Positions 55,164 through 63,493 of a stretch of DNA of 64,000 nucleotides are shown here, piece after piece. The stretch is from Paracoccaceae bacterium. GTDB lineage: Bacteria; Pseudomonadota; Alphaproteobacteria; Rhodobacterales; Rhodobacteraceae. The stretch lies in assembly GCA_024742405.1 (NCBI GenBank), contig JANSYP010000001.1, forward strand, positions 868,001 through 932,000, read 5' to 3'. Position 1 is the stretch's first letter. Each line of letters begins with the position of its first letter. Below the pieces are notes generated by a model. The model searched no databases, had not been told where the DNA came from, and was given only the letters and a program-made list of their open reading frames with translations. The position numbers and the translations under genes were made by a program.

Positions 55164-56306
55164 TTGGAGATCGACGAAATTCGGGATGAAAACAGCCTGA
55201 GGGCCTGGCTCGAAGAACAGAACAGATATGAGATTTCTGTGTCGGTCGCGGCGCGCGCCGCTCTGAGAGTCTATCCGGTGGGTCGGACCTTCCTAACGTC
55301 CGCTAAACTGGACGAACAACGCGATTTCACTCCGACGATTTGGGCGCTGCTCACGTCCGCCGTTCTGTCAGTCAGAAAGAACGCGGAGTTGGTGAGAGCG
55401 GCTGCTTCGGCTGTCGAGACAAGTCGGTCTTTTGGCGCGGCCGCGCGCTCAGCTTCTCACGCAGCTGCCGCTGCAGCATCCTCCCCTGGCTACGCGAACT
55501 ATGCGGCGGCCAACGGCACTGCAACCGGTATGACCGTTGTCGAAAAAGGTCCTGAAGGGACCTCGAACAGCGAACTGGAACAGCTTCGAGCGTCGCAGGC
55601 TTGGCACTCGGTGCAAATTGATTGCAGAAGCCTGATGGTCGGCGGCTCGGTTTGGGGCTCTTCCTTGTGGCAGTCCGGGTCGATGTTTTCGAAGGAATGG
55701 CTGGAAACAGAGTTCGACTGGCGTGCCAATGGTCCGCCTTGGAACACCTTCGCCCGCATCTATGATGACTTCTGGCACGGGCGCGAGCCGGACTGGGACT
55801 ATCTGGAGCGGATCGTTTTGATCGATCCGGAGCTCTGGGACGCGGGGCCGGAGGCGGTGGCCAAGGCCATCGAGATCATCGACGAGCAGCAGCGTCTGGC
55901 CGCGCTCGCAAAGGAGCAGCTCGACAAACGTCACGGAGTTCGGACTTCGCGGCGCTCAAGTGGTTCCCCCGGTCTCGGCCACAACAATCCGCCGGAGTCT
56001 CTCTCCGACGAGGTCAATCGCGAGATCCTGGAAGCTGGCGCAAGTGCGGGACGTGCCTTGGAGGAGCTGGCCGAAGAACTCGACAAGACCGACGCATCGA
56101 GCGCGCGGGTTGACGACAGCGCCAACCGACTGCTCAAGGCATTGTCCGTCATCGCGAATTACTGCGGTCAAAAACTGGATCTGGCTGTCGATACGCTCAT
56201 CAAATGGGGCATTCCGGCAGGCGGTGTCTGGCTCGCGGCGAATTACTCGGAGCTCACCGCTCTGGCGAGCGGTGCCAAGGCCTTAGCGAAGCTTCTTGGG
56301 AACTAG
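55164..56306 (+). CDS. Orphan protein with conserved 'GHNNPPE' linker and hydrophobic C-terminus, unknown
   Basis: 380 residues from a TTG at 55164, chosen because family-like sequence starts there (LEIDEIRDENSLRAWLEEQN) after GCGAGG; an in-frame ATG at 55017 would add 49 Cys/Arg-rich residues that look non-coding. N-terminal domain: RYEISVSVAARAALRVYPVG. Ala/Ser-rich helical middle; a Trp-rich segment (WLETEFDWRANGPPWNTFAR, then DDFWHGREPDWDYLERIVLI); linker GSPGLGHNNPPESL; coiled-coil-like helix; and a C-terminal hydrophobic region (WGIPAGGVWLAANYSELTAL) that could enter a membrane. Relatives occur in alphaproteobacterial accessory regions, function unknown. Confidence 0.65.
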   Translation: MEIDEIRDENSLRAWLEEQNRYEISVSVAARAALRVYPVGRTFLTSAKLDEQRDFTPTIWALLTSAVLSVRKNAELVRAAASAVETSRSFGAAARSASHAAAAAASSPGYANYAAANGTATGMTVVEKGPEGTSNSELEQLRASQAWHSVQIDCRSLMVGGSVWGSSLWQSGSMFSKEWLETEFDWRANGPPWNTFARIYDDFWHGREPDWDYLERIVLIDPELWDAGPEAVAKAIEIIDEQQRLAALAKEQLDKRHGVRTSRRSSGSPGLGHNNPPESLSDEVNREILEAGASAGRALEELAEELDKTDASSARVDDSANRLLKALSVIANYCGQKLDLAVDTLIKWGIPAGGVWLAANYSELTALASGAKALAKLLGN

Positions 56307-56332
56307 TCGCCAGAGGCGCGGTGATGTCGGGA

Positions 56333-56410
56333 GGGCAGCGCCCGGCCCGGGGGGGGCAGAAGCGCCCGCCTTGGGGGCGGGTCAGGCGCTGCCCGGCGGT
56401 GCCGCCGGGC
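56333..56410. repeat. GC-rich cruciform/palindromic repeat element
   Basis: Outer arms GGGCAGCGCC (56333-56342) and GGCGCTGCCC (56385-56394) pair perfectly. They enclose the hairpin CCCGCC-N5-GGCGGG (56365-56381), and a second hairpin, GCCCGGCGG-TG-CCGCCGGGC (56391-56410), shares the right arm. No T-run follows. It resembles intergenic palindromic (REP-like) elements and may also fold as a transcript end for the orphan gene. Confidence 0.6.
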
Positions 56411-56502
56411 GTGGAGTTGGTGCGGAGTGCGACAAGCCCTTAAGCGGGTCGATCTGGTGACGGACCAAAAAGCGTGATGCAGAGCGGGGTCGTCTCGCGC
56501 TG

Positions 56503-57444
56503 CTAGAGATCGTGCGAGGCGGCGATCTTGCCCATAACATACTCACCGGCATTCACGGGCGGGTGTTTCGGCGGGTGGTCGGCGCTCTGGCAGGTGGGGA
56601 GACAGGCGACCTCCACAGCCTCGTTGGGGCCGGTGAAAGCGACCATGGAGAGCCGACGGGTGGACCCGGTGAGGTCGCGCGGCGGGTTCGTCACCCGGTG
56701 CAGCGTTGAGCGCCAGCGGTCGTTCGTCCAGCGCGCCAAGAGATCGCCCACATTGATGACGAAACTGTCGGGCACCACCTCGGCCTCAGCCCACTCGCCG
56801 TCGGCGCCCATGACCTGCAGACCGCCCGGCGCACCGTCCTGGCGCAGGATCGTGAGACCGCCGTAATCGTGGTGCGCGCCGTAGCGGAGCTGGCCGGGTT
56901 CGGGCGGGTCCTCCTGGTCGGGATAGTTGACGAAGCGGAGCGTCAGAGCCGGATCGGCATGGTCGGCCACAAAGAAATCCTCGGGCAGATCCAGCGCGAG
57001 GCCCTGGAGCCGCGTGAGGTCATGGGTGAGGCGCACGATCTGATCGGTCCAGTCGCGAACGAGACCTGCCAGAGCGGGCGGATGGTCGGGCCAGATGTTC
57101 CAGCCCGTGACCTCGGCACGGTGGGGCGAAGTGAAGACCAGCGCCTCGCAGAGATCGGGGGGCGGGTTGGCGCCGAGCGTCTTGCCGACACTCTCGATGC
57201 CCATGGGCAGATAGCCCCGCGCCTTGGTCTGTTCGGGCGGCGTGTGGGCGGATTTGGCAGCGAGATCCTGGTCGAAATAGGCGGTGAGCGTGGCGTAGAG
57301 CTCGTCGGCGAGCGCGGTCGGCACGCCATGGCCTGTGATGACGGCAAAGCCCGCGCCCTCCATCGCCGCGGCAAAATCCCGGGCGATGCCGGGCTTGTCC
57401 GTGCCATCGCGAAAGCTGACGATGTTGACGATGGGCAAAGTCAT
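56503..57444 (-). CDS. Isopenicillin N synthase-like 2-oxoglutarate/Fe(II) dioxygenase
   Basis: 313 residues. N-terminal DIOX_N domain (IARDFAAAMEGAGFAVITGH) and a C-terminal jelly roll with the iron triad His191-x-Asp193 (GAHHDYGGLTIL) and His249 (STLHRVTNPP), plus the 2-oxoglutarate-binding Arg/Ser pair (RRLSMVAF). Oxidises an unknown small molecule. AGGAGCGAC precedes the ATG. It is divergent from sqdB and shares the 197-base spacer that carries the Pho-box-like repeats. Confidence 0.9.
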   Translation of the reverse strand: MTLPIVNIVSFRDGTDKPGIARDFAAAMEGAGFAVITGHGVPTALADELYATLTAYFDQDLAAKSAHTPPEQTKARGYLPMGIESVGKTLGANPPPDLCEALVFTSPHRAEVTGWNIWPDHPPALAGLVRDWTDQIVRLTHDLTRLQGLALDLPEDFFVADHADPALTLRFVNYPDQEDPPEPGQLRYGAHHDYGGLTILRQDGAPGGLQVMGADGEWAEAEVVPDSFVINVGDLLARWTNDRWRSTLHRVTNPPRDLTGSTRRLSMVAFTGPNEAVEVACLPTCQSADHPPKHPPVNAGEYVMGKIAASHDL

Positions 57445-57561
57445 GGCGTCGCTCCTGTGCTTTGCTGCATCGGAGCCTGTTGTGCCGTGGCGTGCAAGCC
57501 CCTGAACGGTACTTGGTCTGCAGGGCCGTTCCGGCGGACGCCCGCGCGGTCACAGCGCGCA

Positions 57562-57590
57562 CTGTCGCAATTCTTTCATTCGACTTTCAC
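57562..57590 (+). promoter_or_regulatory. Pho-box-like triple direct repeat upstream of sqdB
   Basis: Three 7-base repeats at exact 11-base spacing: CTGTCGC-AATT-CTTTCAT-TCGA-CTTTCAC. The known PhoB box consists of CTGTCAT-like heptamers with 4-base AT-rich spacers. Matches to CTGTCAT are 5, 6 and 5 of 7. The block ends 51 bases before the sqdB ATG, where a PhoB activator site is expected. Confidence 0.7.
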
Positions 57591-57641
57591 TCGGGCGCCA
57601 CCTAGCGCACTCTGCCAAGAACGGGAAAAAGGAGCGGATCC

Positions 57642-58862
57642 ATGAAGATTGCGGTTCTGGGTGGAGACGGGTTTGTCGGCTGGCCGACGGTGTTGCACCT
57701 GTCGGAAGCGGGCCACGAGGTCCATGTGGTCGACAATCTCTCGCGGCGCTGGATCGACACCGAGCTCGGCGTGCAGTCGCTGACGCCGATGGATTCGATC
57801 CAGGAGCGCTGCCGGATCTGGCGCGAGGTGACGGGGCGCGAGATCGGATTTCACCTGCTGGACCTGGCCAAGGAGTTCGAGCGGCTGAAGAGCTGGCTCG
57901 CCGAGCATGCGCCCGATGCGGTCATCCACTTCGCCGAGCAGCGCGCCGCGCCCTATTCGATGAAGACCGACCGCCACAAGGTCTACACCGTCGACAACAA
58001 CGTCAACGCGACCCACAACCTGCTGGCCGCGCTGGTGGAGACCGGGATCGACGCCCATCTGGTGCATCTCGGCACGATGGGGGTCTATGGCTATTCCAGC
58101 GTCGGCGCGGCGATCCCCGAGGGCTATCTGGACGTGGAGATCGAGAACCTGGAGGGCGAGAAGAAGGGCCTCGAGATCCTCTATCCGACGCGGCCCGGAT
58201 CGGTCTATCACATGACCAAATCGCTCGATCAGATCCTGTTCCAGTTCTACGCCCAGAACGATGGGTTGCGGATCACGGACCTGCATCAGGGGATCGTCTG
58301 GGGGACCCATACCGACCAGACCCGGCGGCACGAGCAACTGATCAACCGGTTCGATTATGACGGCGATTACGGCACCGTGCTGAACCGGTTCCTCATCCAG
58401 GCGGCGATCGGCTATCCGCTGACCGTGCACGGCACCGGCGGGCAGACCCGCGCCTTCATCCATATCCAGGACTCGGTGCGCTGCATCGAGCTTGCGCTGG
58501 GCGATGCGCCCGAGGCTGGGGACCGCGTGCGGATCTTCAACCAGATGACCGAAACCCACCGGGTGCGGGATCTGGCCGAGCTGGTGGCCAAGATGACGGA
58601 CGCCGAGATTGCCTATCTGCCCAACCCCCGCAAGGAGGCCGCCGAGAACGACCTGGTGGTGCGCAACGAGCAGTTCCTGGCGCTGGGGCTGGAGCCCACG
58701 ACGCTGGCCGAGGGGCTCTTGTCCGAGGTTGTGGATGTGGCCAAGAAATACGCGCACCGGATCGACCGCAAGCGCGTGCCGGCGGTCTCGGCCTGGACCA
58801 AAGACATCGCGACGCGGGTGGAGCGCGACCCGGAGGGCAAGCGGCTGAAATCGGTGTCCTGA
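57642..58862 (+). CDS. sqdB: UDP-sulfoquinovose synthase
   Basis: 406 residues, extended short-chain dehydrogenase fold. Makes UDP-sulfoquinovose from UDP-glucose and sulfite, the head-group donor for sulfolipid SQDG. Seen: NAD motif VLGGDGFVGWPTVLHLSEAG, HFAEQRAAPYSMKT (SqdB-specific), HLGTMGVYGYSS, the catalytic YHMTKS (Tyr-x-x-x-Lys), and LHQGIVWGTHTDQTRRHEQL. GGAGCGG lies before the ATG. First gene of sqdBDC; a Pho-box-like repeat upstream indicates phosphate control. Confidence 0.96.
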   Translation: MKIAVLGGDGFVGWPTVLHLSEAGHEVHVVDNLSRRWIDTELGVQSLTPMDSIQERCRIWREVTGREIGFHLLDLAKEFERLKSWLAEHAPDAVIHFAEQRAAPYSMKTDRHKVYTVDNNVNATHNLLAALVETGIDAHLVHLGTMGVYGYSSVGAAIPEGYLDVEIENLEGEKKGLEILYPTRPGSVYHMTKSLDQILFQFYAQNDGLRITDLHQGIVWGTHTDQTRRHEQLINRFDYDGDYGTVLNRFLIQAAIGYPLTVHGTGGQTRAFIHIQDSVRCIELALGDAPEAGDRVRIFNQMTETHRVRDLAELVAKMTDAEIAYLPNPRKEAAENDLVVRNEQFLALGLEPTTLAEGLLSEVVDVAKKYAHRIDRKRVPAVSAWTKDIATRVERDPEGKRLKSVS

Positions 58863-58868
58863 ATCCCG

Positions 58869-59684
58869 ATGGACGAGACGGGAGTGCCGCGGGACGCCTA
58901 TGTCACGCTGGTGACGAATGCCGATTTCGCGCTGGGCGCAGGTGCGCTGCTGCGATCGCTCTCGCTGAGCGGAACGCAGGCCGACCGCGTGGTGATGGTG
59001 ACCGGCGGGGTGCCGGAGGCGAGCCTCGCCGCGCTGGAGGCACGCGGCGCGCGGATTGTGCCGGTGGAGCTCCTGCCGACTTCGGAGGCCTTCAACGCCG
59101 CCCACGCGCGCGCCGCGCTCCACGGGGCGGCGCCCTTCACGAAGGGTGAGAAGCCGCCCTTCCACACGCCGCTCGACAATTTCGCCAAGCTTCGGCTTTG
59201 GGAGCTGCCCTATGACCGGGTGGTGTTTCTCGATGCCGACACGCTGGTCCTGCGCAATATCGACAAGCTCTTCGACTATCCGGAGTTCTGTGCCGCGCCC
59301 AATGTCTATGAGAGCCTCGCCGATTTCGGGCGGATGAATTCCGGCGTCTTCACTGCACGCCCAAATTCAGAGACTTACGCGGCGATGTTGAAGCGACTCG
59401 ATGCGCCGGAGGCCTTCTGGCGGCGCACCGACCAGACTTTTCTGCAGGCCTTCTTTCCCGACTGGCACGGGCTGCCCGTGACCTACAACATGCTGCAATA
59501 TGTCTGGTTCAACCTGCCGGAGCTCTGGGACTGGGATCAGGTGAAACTGGTCCATTACCAGTATGAAAAGCCCTGGCAGACCGATCACGGCAAGGCCGGG
59601 AAGCTGCGCCCGCTGATCGATCTCTGGCAAGCCTATGCCGGGGACGGTCCGGTGCCGGACCTCGCCACACTGCCGCGCCCATGA
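58869..59684 (+). CDS. sqdD: Sulfolipid biosynthesis glycosyltransferase (GT8)
   Basis: 271 residues, GT-A fold family 8: YVTLVTNADFALGAGALLRS, DRVVFLDADTLVLRN with the metal-binding Asp-x-Asp, GRMNSGVFTARP and VKLVHYQYEKPWQTDHG. In Rhodobacter sphaeroides SqdD follows SqdB and transfers sulfoquinovose to the lipid acceptor. It starts 6 bases after sqdB and overlaps the next gene by 4, so is co-translated. Function is assigned from family and gene order. Confidence 0.9.
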   Translation: MDETGVPRDAYVTLVTNADFALGAGALLRSLSLSGTQADRVVMVTGGVPEASLAALEARGARIVPVELLPTSEAFNAAHARAALHGAAPFTKGEKPPFHTPLDNFAKLRLWELPYDRVVFLDADTLVLRNIDKLFDYPEFCAAPNVYESLADFGRMNSGVFTARPNSETYAAMLKRLDAPEAFWRRTDQTFLQAFFPDWHGLPVTYNMLQYVWFNLPELWDWDQVKLVHYQYEKPWQTDHGKAGKLRPLIDLWQAYAGDGPVPDLATLPRP

Positions 59685-60556
59685 GACTCGCCATCACCGG
59701 CGGCACCGGGCTGGTCGGGCGGTTCATCACCGAGGCGGCCCTGGCGGCAGGCCACGGGGTCACGCTGCTGACCCGAAATGCGCCAGCGCCCGGGAGCTTC
59801 TCGGCCCCCGTCGCCCATCTGCCCTACGATCTGGAACGCGAACCGCCGCCGCTCGACGGGGTCGACGGGCTCATCCATGCCGCCTTTGATCATATGCCGG
59901 GGCGCTATCGGGGCGGCGAGGGCAGCGACCCCGAGGGCTTCCGGTGCCGGAATGTGCTGGGATCACGGAAGATGCTCGACATGGCGCGCGATGCGGGCTG
60001 CCGAGTGATTTTTCTCTCCAGCCGTGCCGTCTATGGCGCCTATCCGCCCGGCAGCCTGCTGACGGAGTCCACGCCTGCGCGGCCCGACACGCTCTATGGC
60101 CAGGCCAAGCTGGAGGTCGAGCAGACCGTCGCCGAGGCCGGGGGCATGTCGCTCCGCGCCACCGGGGTCTACGGGCCGCCGGGGCCCGGCCCGGGGCAGC
60201 GGCACAAGTGGGCGGAGCTGTTCGCGGATTTCGCCGCCGGGCGGGAGATCGCGCCCCGCCGCGGGACGGAGGTCCATGGCGCGGATCTGGCGGCGGCTTG
60301 CCTGATCGCGCTGGAGACACCCGCGCCGCCCGTGCTGAATGTCTCCGACATCATGCTCGACCGGCGCGATCTGCTGGAGCTCTGGTCCAGTATCTCCGGC
60401 GTCACGGGACGCTTGCCGGAGCCTGCGCCGCAGCCGGGACCCGCCGAGATGGACTGCACCGCGCTCCGCGGCCTCGGCTGGGTGCCGGGCGGGCGGGGGC
60501 GGCTCTGCGTGGCGCTCGCACGGATCGCTCAGAGCGGGGCGGCCAGCACCCCGTAG
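59681..60556 (+). CDS. sqdC: NAD(P)-dependent epimerase/reductase, probable SqdC
   Basis: 291 residues, short-chain dehydrogenase/epimerase fold: LAITGGTGLVGRFITEAAL (NAD(P) loop), VIFLSSRAVYGAYPPGSLLT, and the Tyr-x-x-x-Lys pair in TLYGQAKLEVEQT. It occupies the sqdC position of the Rhodobacter sqdBDC operon; sqdC mutants there accumulate sulfoquinovosyl-dihydroxyacetone, so it acts late in SQDG formation. ATGA overlap with sqdD. Its tail overlaps btaB by 28 bases on the opposite strand. The symbol rests mostly on gene order. Confidence 0.75.
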   Translation: MRLAITGGTGLVGRFITEAALAAGHGVTLLTRNAPAPGSFSAPVAHLPYDLEREPPPLDGVDGLIHAAFDHMPGRYRGGEGSDPEGFRCRNVLGSRKMLDMARDAGCRVIFLSSRAVYGAYPPGSLLTESTPARPDTLYGQAKLEVEQTVAEAGGMSLRATGVYGPPGPGPGQRHKWAELFADFAAGREIAPRRGTEVHGADLAAACLIALETPAPPVLNVSDIMLDRRDLLELWSSISGVTGRLPEPAPQPGPAEMDCTALRGLGWVPGGRGRLCVALARIAQSGAASTP

Positions 60557-61185
60557 CGGCAGTAATCCTTTTTCAGCGTGACCACATGGGCCTGCCCGCC
60601 GATCCCTTCGGCGGCGCGCGCCATCGCGGCCTCCAGATCGAGCCGCGGGGCGACGTGGAACTTTGCCAGCCAGCTTTGCAGCCCGCGCCGGAACCAGCCG
60701 GGCAGCTCGCTCTGATCGCCGAAATCCACCACCGTGAGCAACCCGCCCGGCGCGAGATGGGAGGCGGCCTCGGTCAGCGCGCCCTCCCAGTCGGGGATCA
60801 TCGACAGACAGTAGGACATGAAGATCCGGTCGAAGCTCGCCACGCCGAACATCGCCTGCGGGTCGAAATCGCAGGCATCGCCCTGGGCCAATGTCACCCG
60901 GCTGCCGAGCCCCTTGCGGGTCAGGCTGGTGCGGGCGGTCTCGAGCATCATTTCGGAGATGTCGAAGCCGTAGAGCCGCGCGTCGCGGCGTAGCTCGGCC
61001 ACCCGCGCGAGGTTGCGTCCCGTCCCGCAGGCGACCTCGAGCACCGTGCCGCCGGGGGGCGGGACGAGATCGCGGATCAGCCGGTCGCGGCCCAGCAGGA
61101 AGTATTCCCGCGTCAGGTCGTAGATATGGCGCTGCTGGCGGTAGATCCCGTCCATCAGCGCGCCGTGGCCCGCCGCGTCGCTCAT
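60529..61185 (-). CDS. btaB: Diacylglycerylhomoserine N-methyltransferase BtaB
   Basis: 218 residues. Adds three methyl groups from SAM to diacylglycerylhomoserine, giving the betaine lipid DGTS. Seen: class I SAM fold with TVLEVACGTGRNLARVAEL, FMSYCLSMIPDWEGALTEAA, LLTVVDFGDQSELPGWF and the N-terminal GIYRQQRHIYDLTREYFLLG typical of BtaB. ATGA overlap with btaA. Last gene of plcP-btaA-btaB. Confidence 0.93.
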   Translation of the reverse strand: MSDAAGHGALMDGIYRQQRHIYDLTREYFLLGRDRLIRDLVPPPGGTVLEVACGTGRNLARVAELRRDARLYGFDISEMMLETARTSLTRKGLGSRVTLAQGDACDFDPQAMFGVASFDRIFMSYCLSMIPDWEGALTEAASHLAPGGLLTVVDFGDQSELPGWFRRGLQSWLAKFHVAPRLDLEAAMARAAEGIGGQAHVVTLKKDYCRYGVLAAPL

Positions 61186-62429
61186 GCCGCGTGCTCCGGT
61201 TCTTGCTCCCGCGCATGGCGGTAGACATGGAAGCCGCCATAGATGGCGGACCGGTCCGCCTTGATACCCGCCGCCGAGGCCTCCGCATCGTAGCGCCACT
61301 GGCCCAGCACCGCGTCGGGCACGCGGCCGGGCAGGATGTCCGCCGTCCCGCCGGTGCGAAAGATCGCCGTGGCGCCGGGGGCGGCGGTGCGGGTGATCTG
61401 GGACCAGAGCGCGGTGAGCTGCGCGTCACTCATCCAGTCCTGGGCGTCGAGCATCACATAGGCCGTTTTCGAGGCCGCCGGGGTTTCGGCCAGAAGGTCA
61501 GTGAGCGAGCGGTTGTGAACCTCGGCGCGCGGCGCCGCGGCCTTTAGCGCCTCGAACCGGGCGGCTTCCAGATAGGGCGGCACGGGGCCGGTGCCGTCCT
61601 CCTTGTAGCCGCGGTTGAAGGCGGCCCAGGCGAAATAGTTCTCCGACAGCGGGAAGTCGCACATGAGCTTGCGCGTGCGCTCGCGCAGTACCGGGACGAT
61701 GTCGCCGCCCCCGTCGGCGGCAAGCTTGTCGAACTGCGCGGGCGGAATGCCCAGCCCGAAGAGCGAGGCCCGGCGCCGGGCCAGAAAGCGTACGGTGCGG
61801 GTGTCGAACAGGGGCGCGATTTCGCGGTCAAAGAACGCGCGCTGGTCGTCGAGCGAGCGGCTCGCCAGATACGGTTTGAAACTGACCCCCAGCAGCGACG
61901 AGAGCCTGTGGGCGGCCCCGATGAAATTGCCCAGAAGCCCGCGGCGGTAAAACCCCTTGGCGAACCCATCGATCCTGAGCGACAGCCCGCGGCGGGTCTC
62001 CCAATAGGCGCGGGAGGTCGGGTCGAGCGCGGCGCGGACATGCTGCCAGTAGAGGCCCGGATTTCCCGGCCGGTCGGCATGGCCGAAGAAGTCGTAGAAC
62101 TGCGCCTGGGTCAGGGTCTGCGCGGCGGCGAGCTTGAGCCGGTTCAGCGCGACATGGGCCGGCGAGAGATCCACCACCGTCACCGAGGCCGGCCCGGCGG
62201 TCAGATAGCTCATCATGTTGCAGCCGCCCGAGCCGATGCAGACCACGTGATCGTCGGGTCCGAGATCGAGCGCGGCCATGTCGACGACCGGGTCCTCCCA
62301 GATCTGGGCATAGACGAGCCCGGTGAAGAGCTGCGAGAAGAGCCGCTCCAGCAGGCCTGTCTGACTGAGAGCATCGTTCTGGTGGACGGCGCCGCCCAGC
62401 TGGGCGCGCGCGGTGGACGTATCGGTCAT
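61182..62429 (-). CDS. btaA: SAM:diacylglycerol 3-amino-3-carboxypropyltransferase BtaA
   Basis: 415 residues (DUF3419). Transfers the aminocarboxypropyl group of SAM to diacylglycerol, forming diacylglycerylhomoserine. Seen: LFTGLVYAQIWEDPVVDMAA, VVCIGSGGCNMMSYLTAGPA (SAM loop), LNRLKLAAAQTL, RRASLFGLGIPPAQF and YVMLDAQDWMSDAQL. The ATG at 62429 gives family length; longer frames extend into plcP. It starts 65 bases after plcP on the same strand. PlcP supplies the diacylglycerol acceptor, so gene order matches pathway order. Confidence 0.95.
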   Translation of the reverse strand: MTDTSTARAQLGGAVHQNDALSQTGLLERLFSQLFTGLVYAQIWEDPVVDMAALDLGPDDHVVCIGSGGCNMMSYLTAGPASVTVVDLSPAHVALNRLKLAAAQTLTQAQFYDFFGHADRPGNPGLYWQHVRAALDPTSRAYWETRRGLSLRIDGFAKGFYRRGLLGNFIGAAHRLSSLLGVSFKPYLASRSLDDQRAFFDREIAPLFDTRTVRFLARRRASLFGLGIPPAQFDKLAADGGGDIVPVLRERTRKLMCDFPLSENYFAWAAFNRGYKEDGTGPVPPYLEAARFEALKAAAPRAEVHNRSLTDLLAETPAASKTAYVMLDAQDWMSDAQLTALWSQITRTAAPGATAIFRTGGTADILPGRVPDAVLGQWRYDAEASAAGIKADRSAIYGGFHVYRHAREQEPEHAA

Positions 62430-62494
62430 GGGTGGGTCGTTTTCTTCTTCTTGTTGTCTGTGAATGGCGCGAGCGCCGCAATGTGACGCCGGTG

Positions 62495-63493
62495 TCAGGC
62501 GCCGATATCGGGGCCGCTCCGGTCGGCGGGCGGCTTCATGGTGGTCTGTAGGGCGGGAGGTGCGGAGGGACGGTTCTGGGACTGTAGGGGGGCCTTTGCG
62601 GGCGTCCTGGTGGGGGACTGTTCGGTGCTGTGCTCGGACGGTTGCTCGCGCCGCCGCCGGCGTTTCCTGGCGCGCTCGCGCTGCTGGGTCGAGCGCGGGT
62701 CGCGCGACCAGTCGACGATGTTCAGGGTGCCGTCGGGCATCTCGACGATTGCGGTGCAGCTTTCGATCCAGTCGCCGCAATTGACATAGGTGATATCGCC
62801 GATCTGGGTCATCTCGGCCTTGTGGATATGGCCACAGATGATCCCGTCATAGCCGCCGCGGGCGGCCTCGTCGGCCAGCACCTTTTCGTATTCGCCGATG
62901 AAGTTCACCGCGCCCTTGACCTGCTGTTTGGCCCAGTTCGAGAGCGACCAGTACTGACCGCCCCACAGTCGCTTGAGCCGGTTCAGCCCGGTATTGGCCA
63001 TCAGGATCAGATTATAGGCGCGGTCGCCCAGGTAGGCGAGCCATTTGGCGTTCATCACCACCACGTCATACTGGTCGCCATGGGTGACCAGCATGCGCTT
63101 GCCGTCGGCGGTGACATGGATGTCTTCGGGCTTGACCTCGACGCCGCCGAAATGGGTGCCGAGATAGCTGCGCATGACCTCGTCATGGTTGCCGGGGATA
63201 TAGGTGATCGGCACGCCGGCATGGGCCTTGGCCAAGAGCGCCTCGATCACGTCGTTATGGGATTGCGGCCAGTGCCAGCCGCGCCGCAGCCGCCAGCCGT
63301 CGAAGATATCGCCCACGAGATAGATATGGTCGGCATCGTGGTGATCGAGAAATTCCTGCAGCATCCCGGCCTGACACCCGCGGGTGCCCAGGTGCACGTC
63401 CGAGATGAAGAGCGTCCGGTAGGGACGCGGGCCATTCGGCGGCGGGGTGCCGGAAGGCTGTGTCAGGGGAGGTGCGAACGGGAGCTTGGTCAT
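62495..63493 (-). CDS. plcP: PlcP-type phospholipase C (metallophosphoesterase)
   Basis: 332 residues. In Sinorhizobium and Roseobacter relatives PlcP cleaves membrane phospholipids to diacylglycerol during phosphate starvation; it is often mislabelled as LpxH-like. Seen: metal ligands in LFISDVHLG (Asp32, His34), LVGDIFDGW (Asp62), IPGNHDEVM (Asn102, His103), VTHGDQYDV and IICGHIHKAEM. The C-terminal 80 residues are basic, Pro/Arg/Gln-rich and probably disordered. The ATG at 63493 is used; Pho-box-like repeats lie 26-43 bases upstream. First gene before btaA and btaB. Confidence 0.9.
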   Translation of the reverse strand: MTKLPFAPPLTQPSGTPPPNGPRPYRTLFISDVHLGTRGCQAGMLQEFLDHHDADHIYLVGDIFDGWRLRRGWHWPQSHNDVIEALLAKAHAGVPITYIPGNHDEVMRSYLGTHFGGVEVKPEDIHVTADGKRMLVTHGDQYDVVVMNAKWLAYLGDRAYNLILMANTGLNRLKRLWGGQYWSLSNWAKQQVKGAVNFIGEYEKVLADEAARGGYDGIICGHIHKAEMTQIGDITYVNCGDWIESCTAIVEMPDGTLNIVDWSRDPRSTQQRERARKRRRRREQPSEHSTEQSPTRTPAKAPLQSQNRPSAPPALQTTMKPPADRSGPDIGA

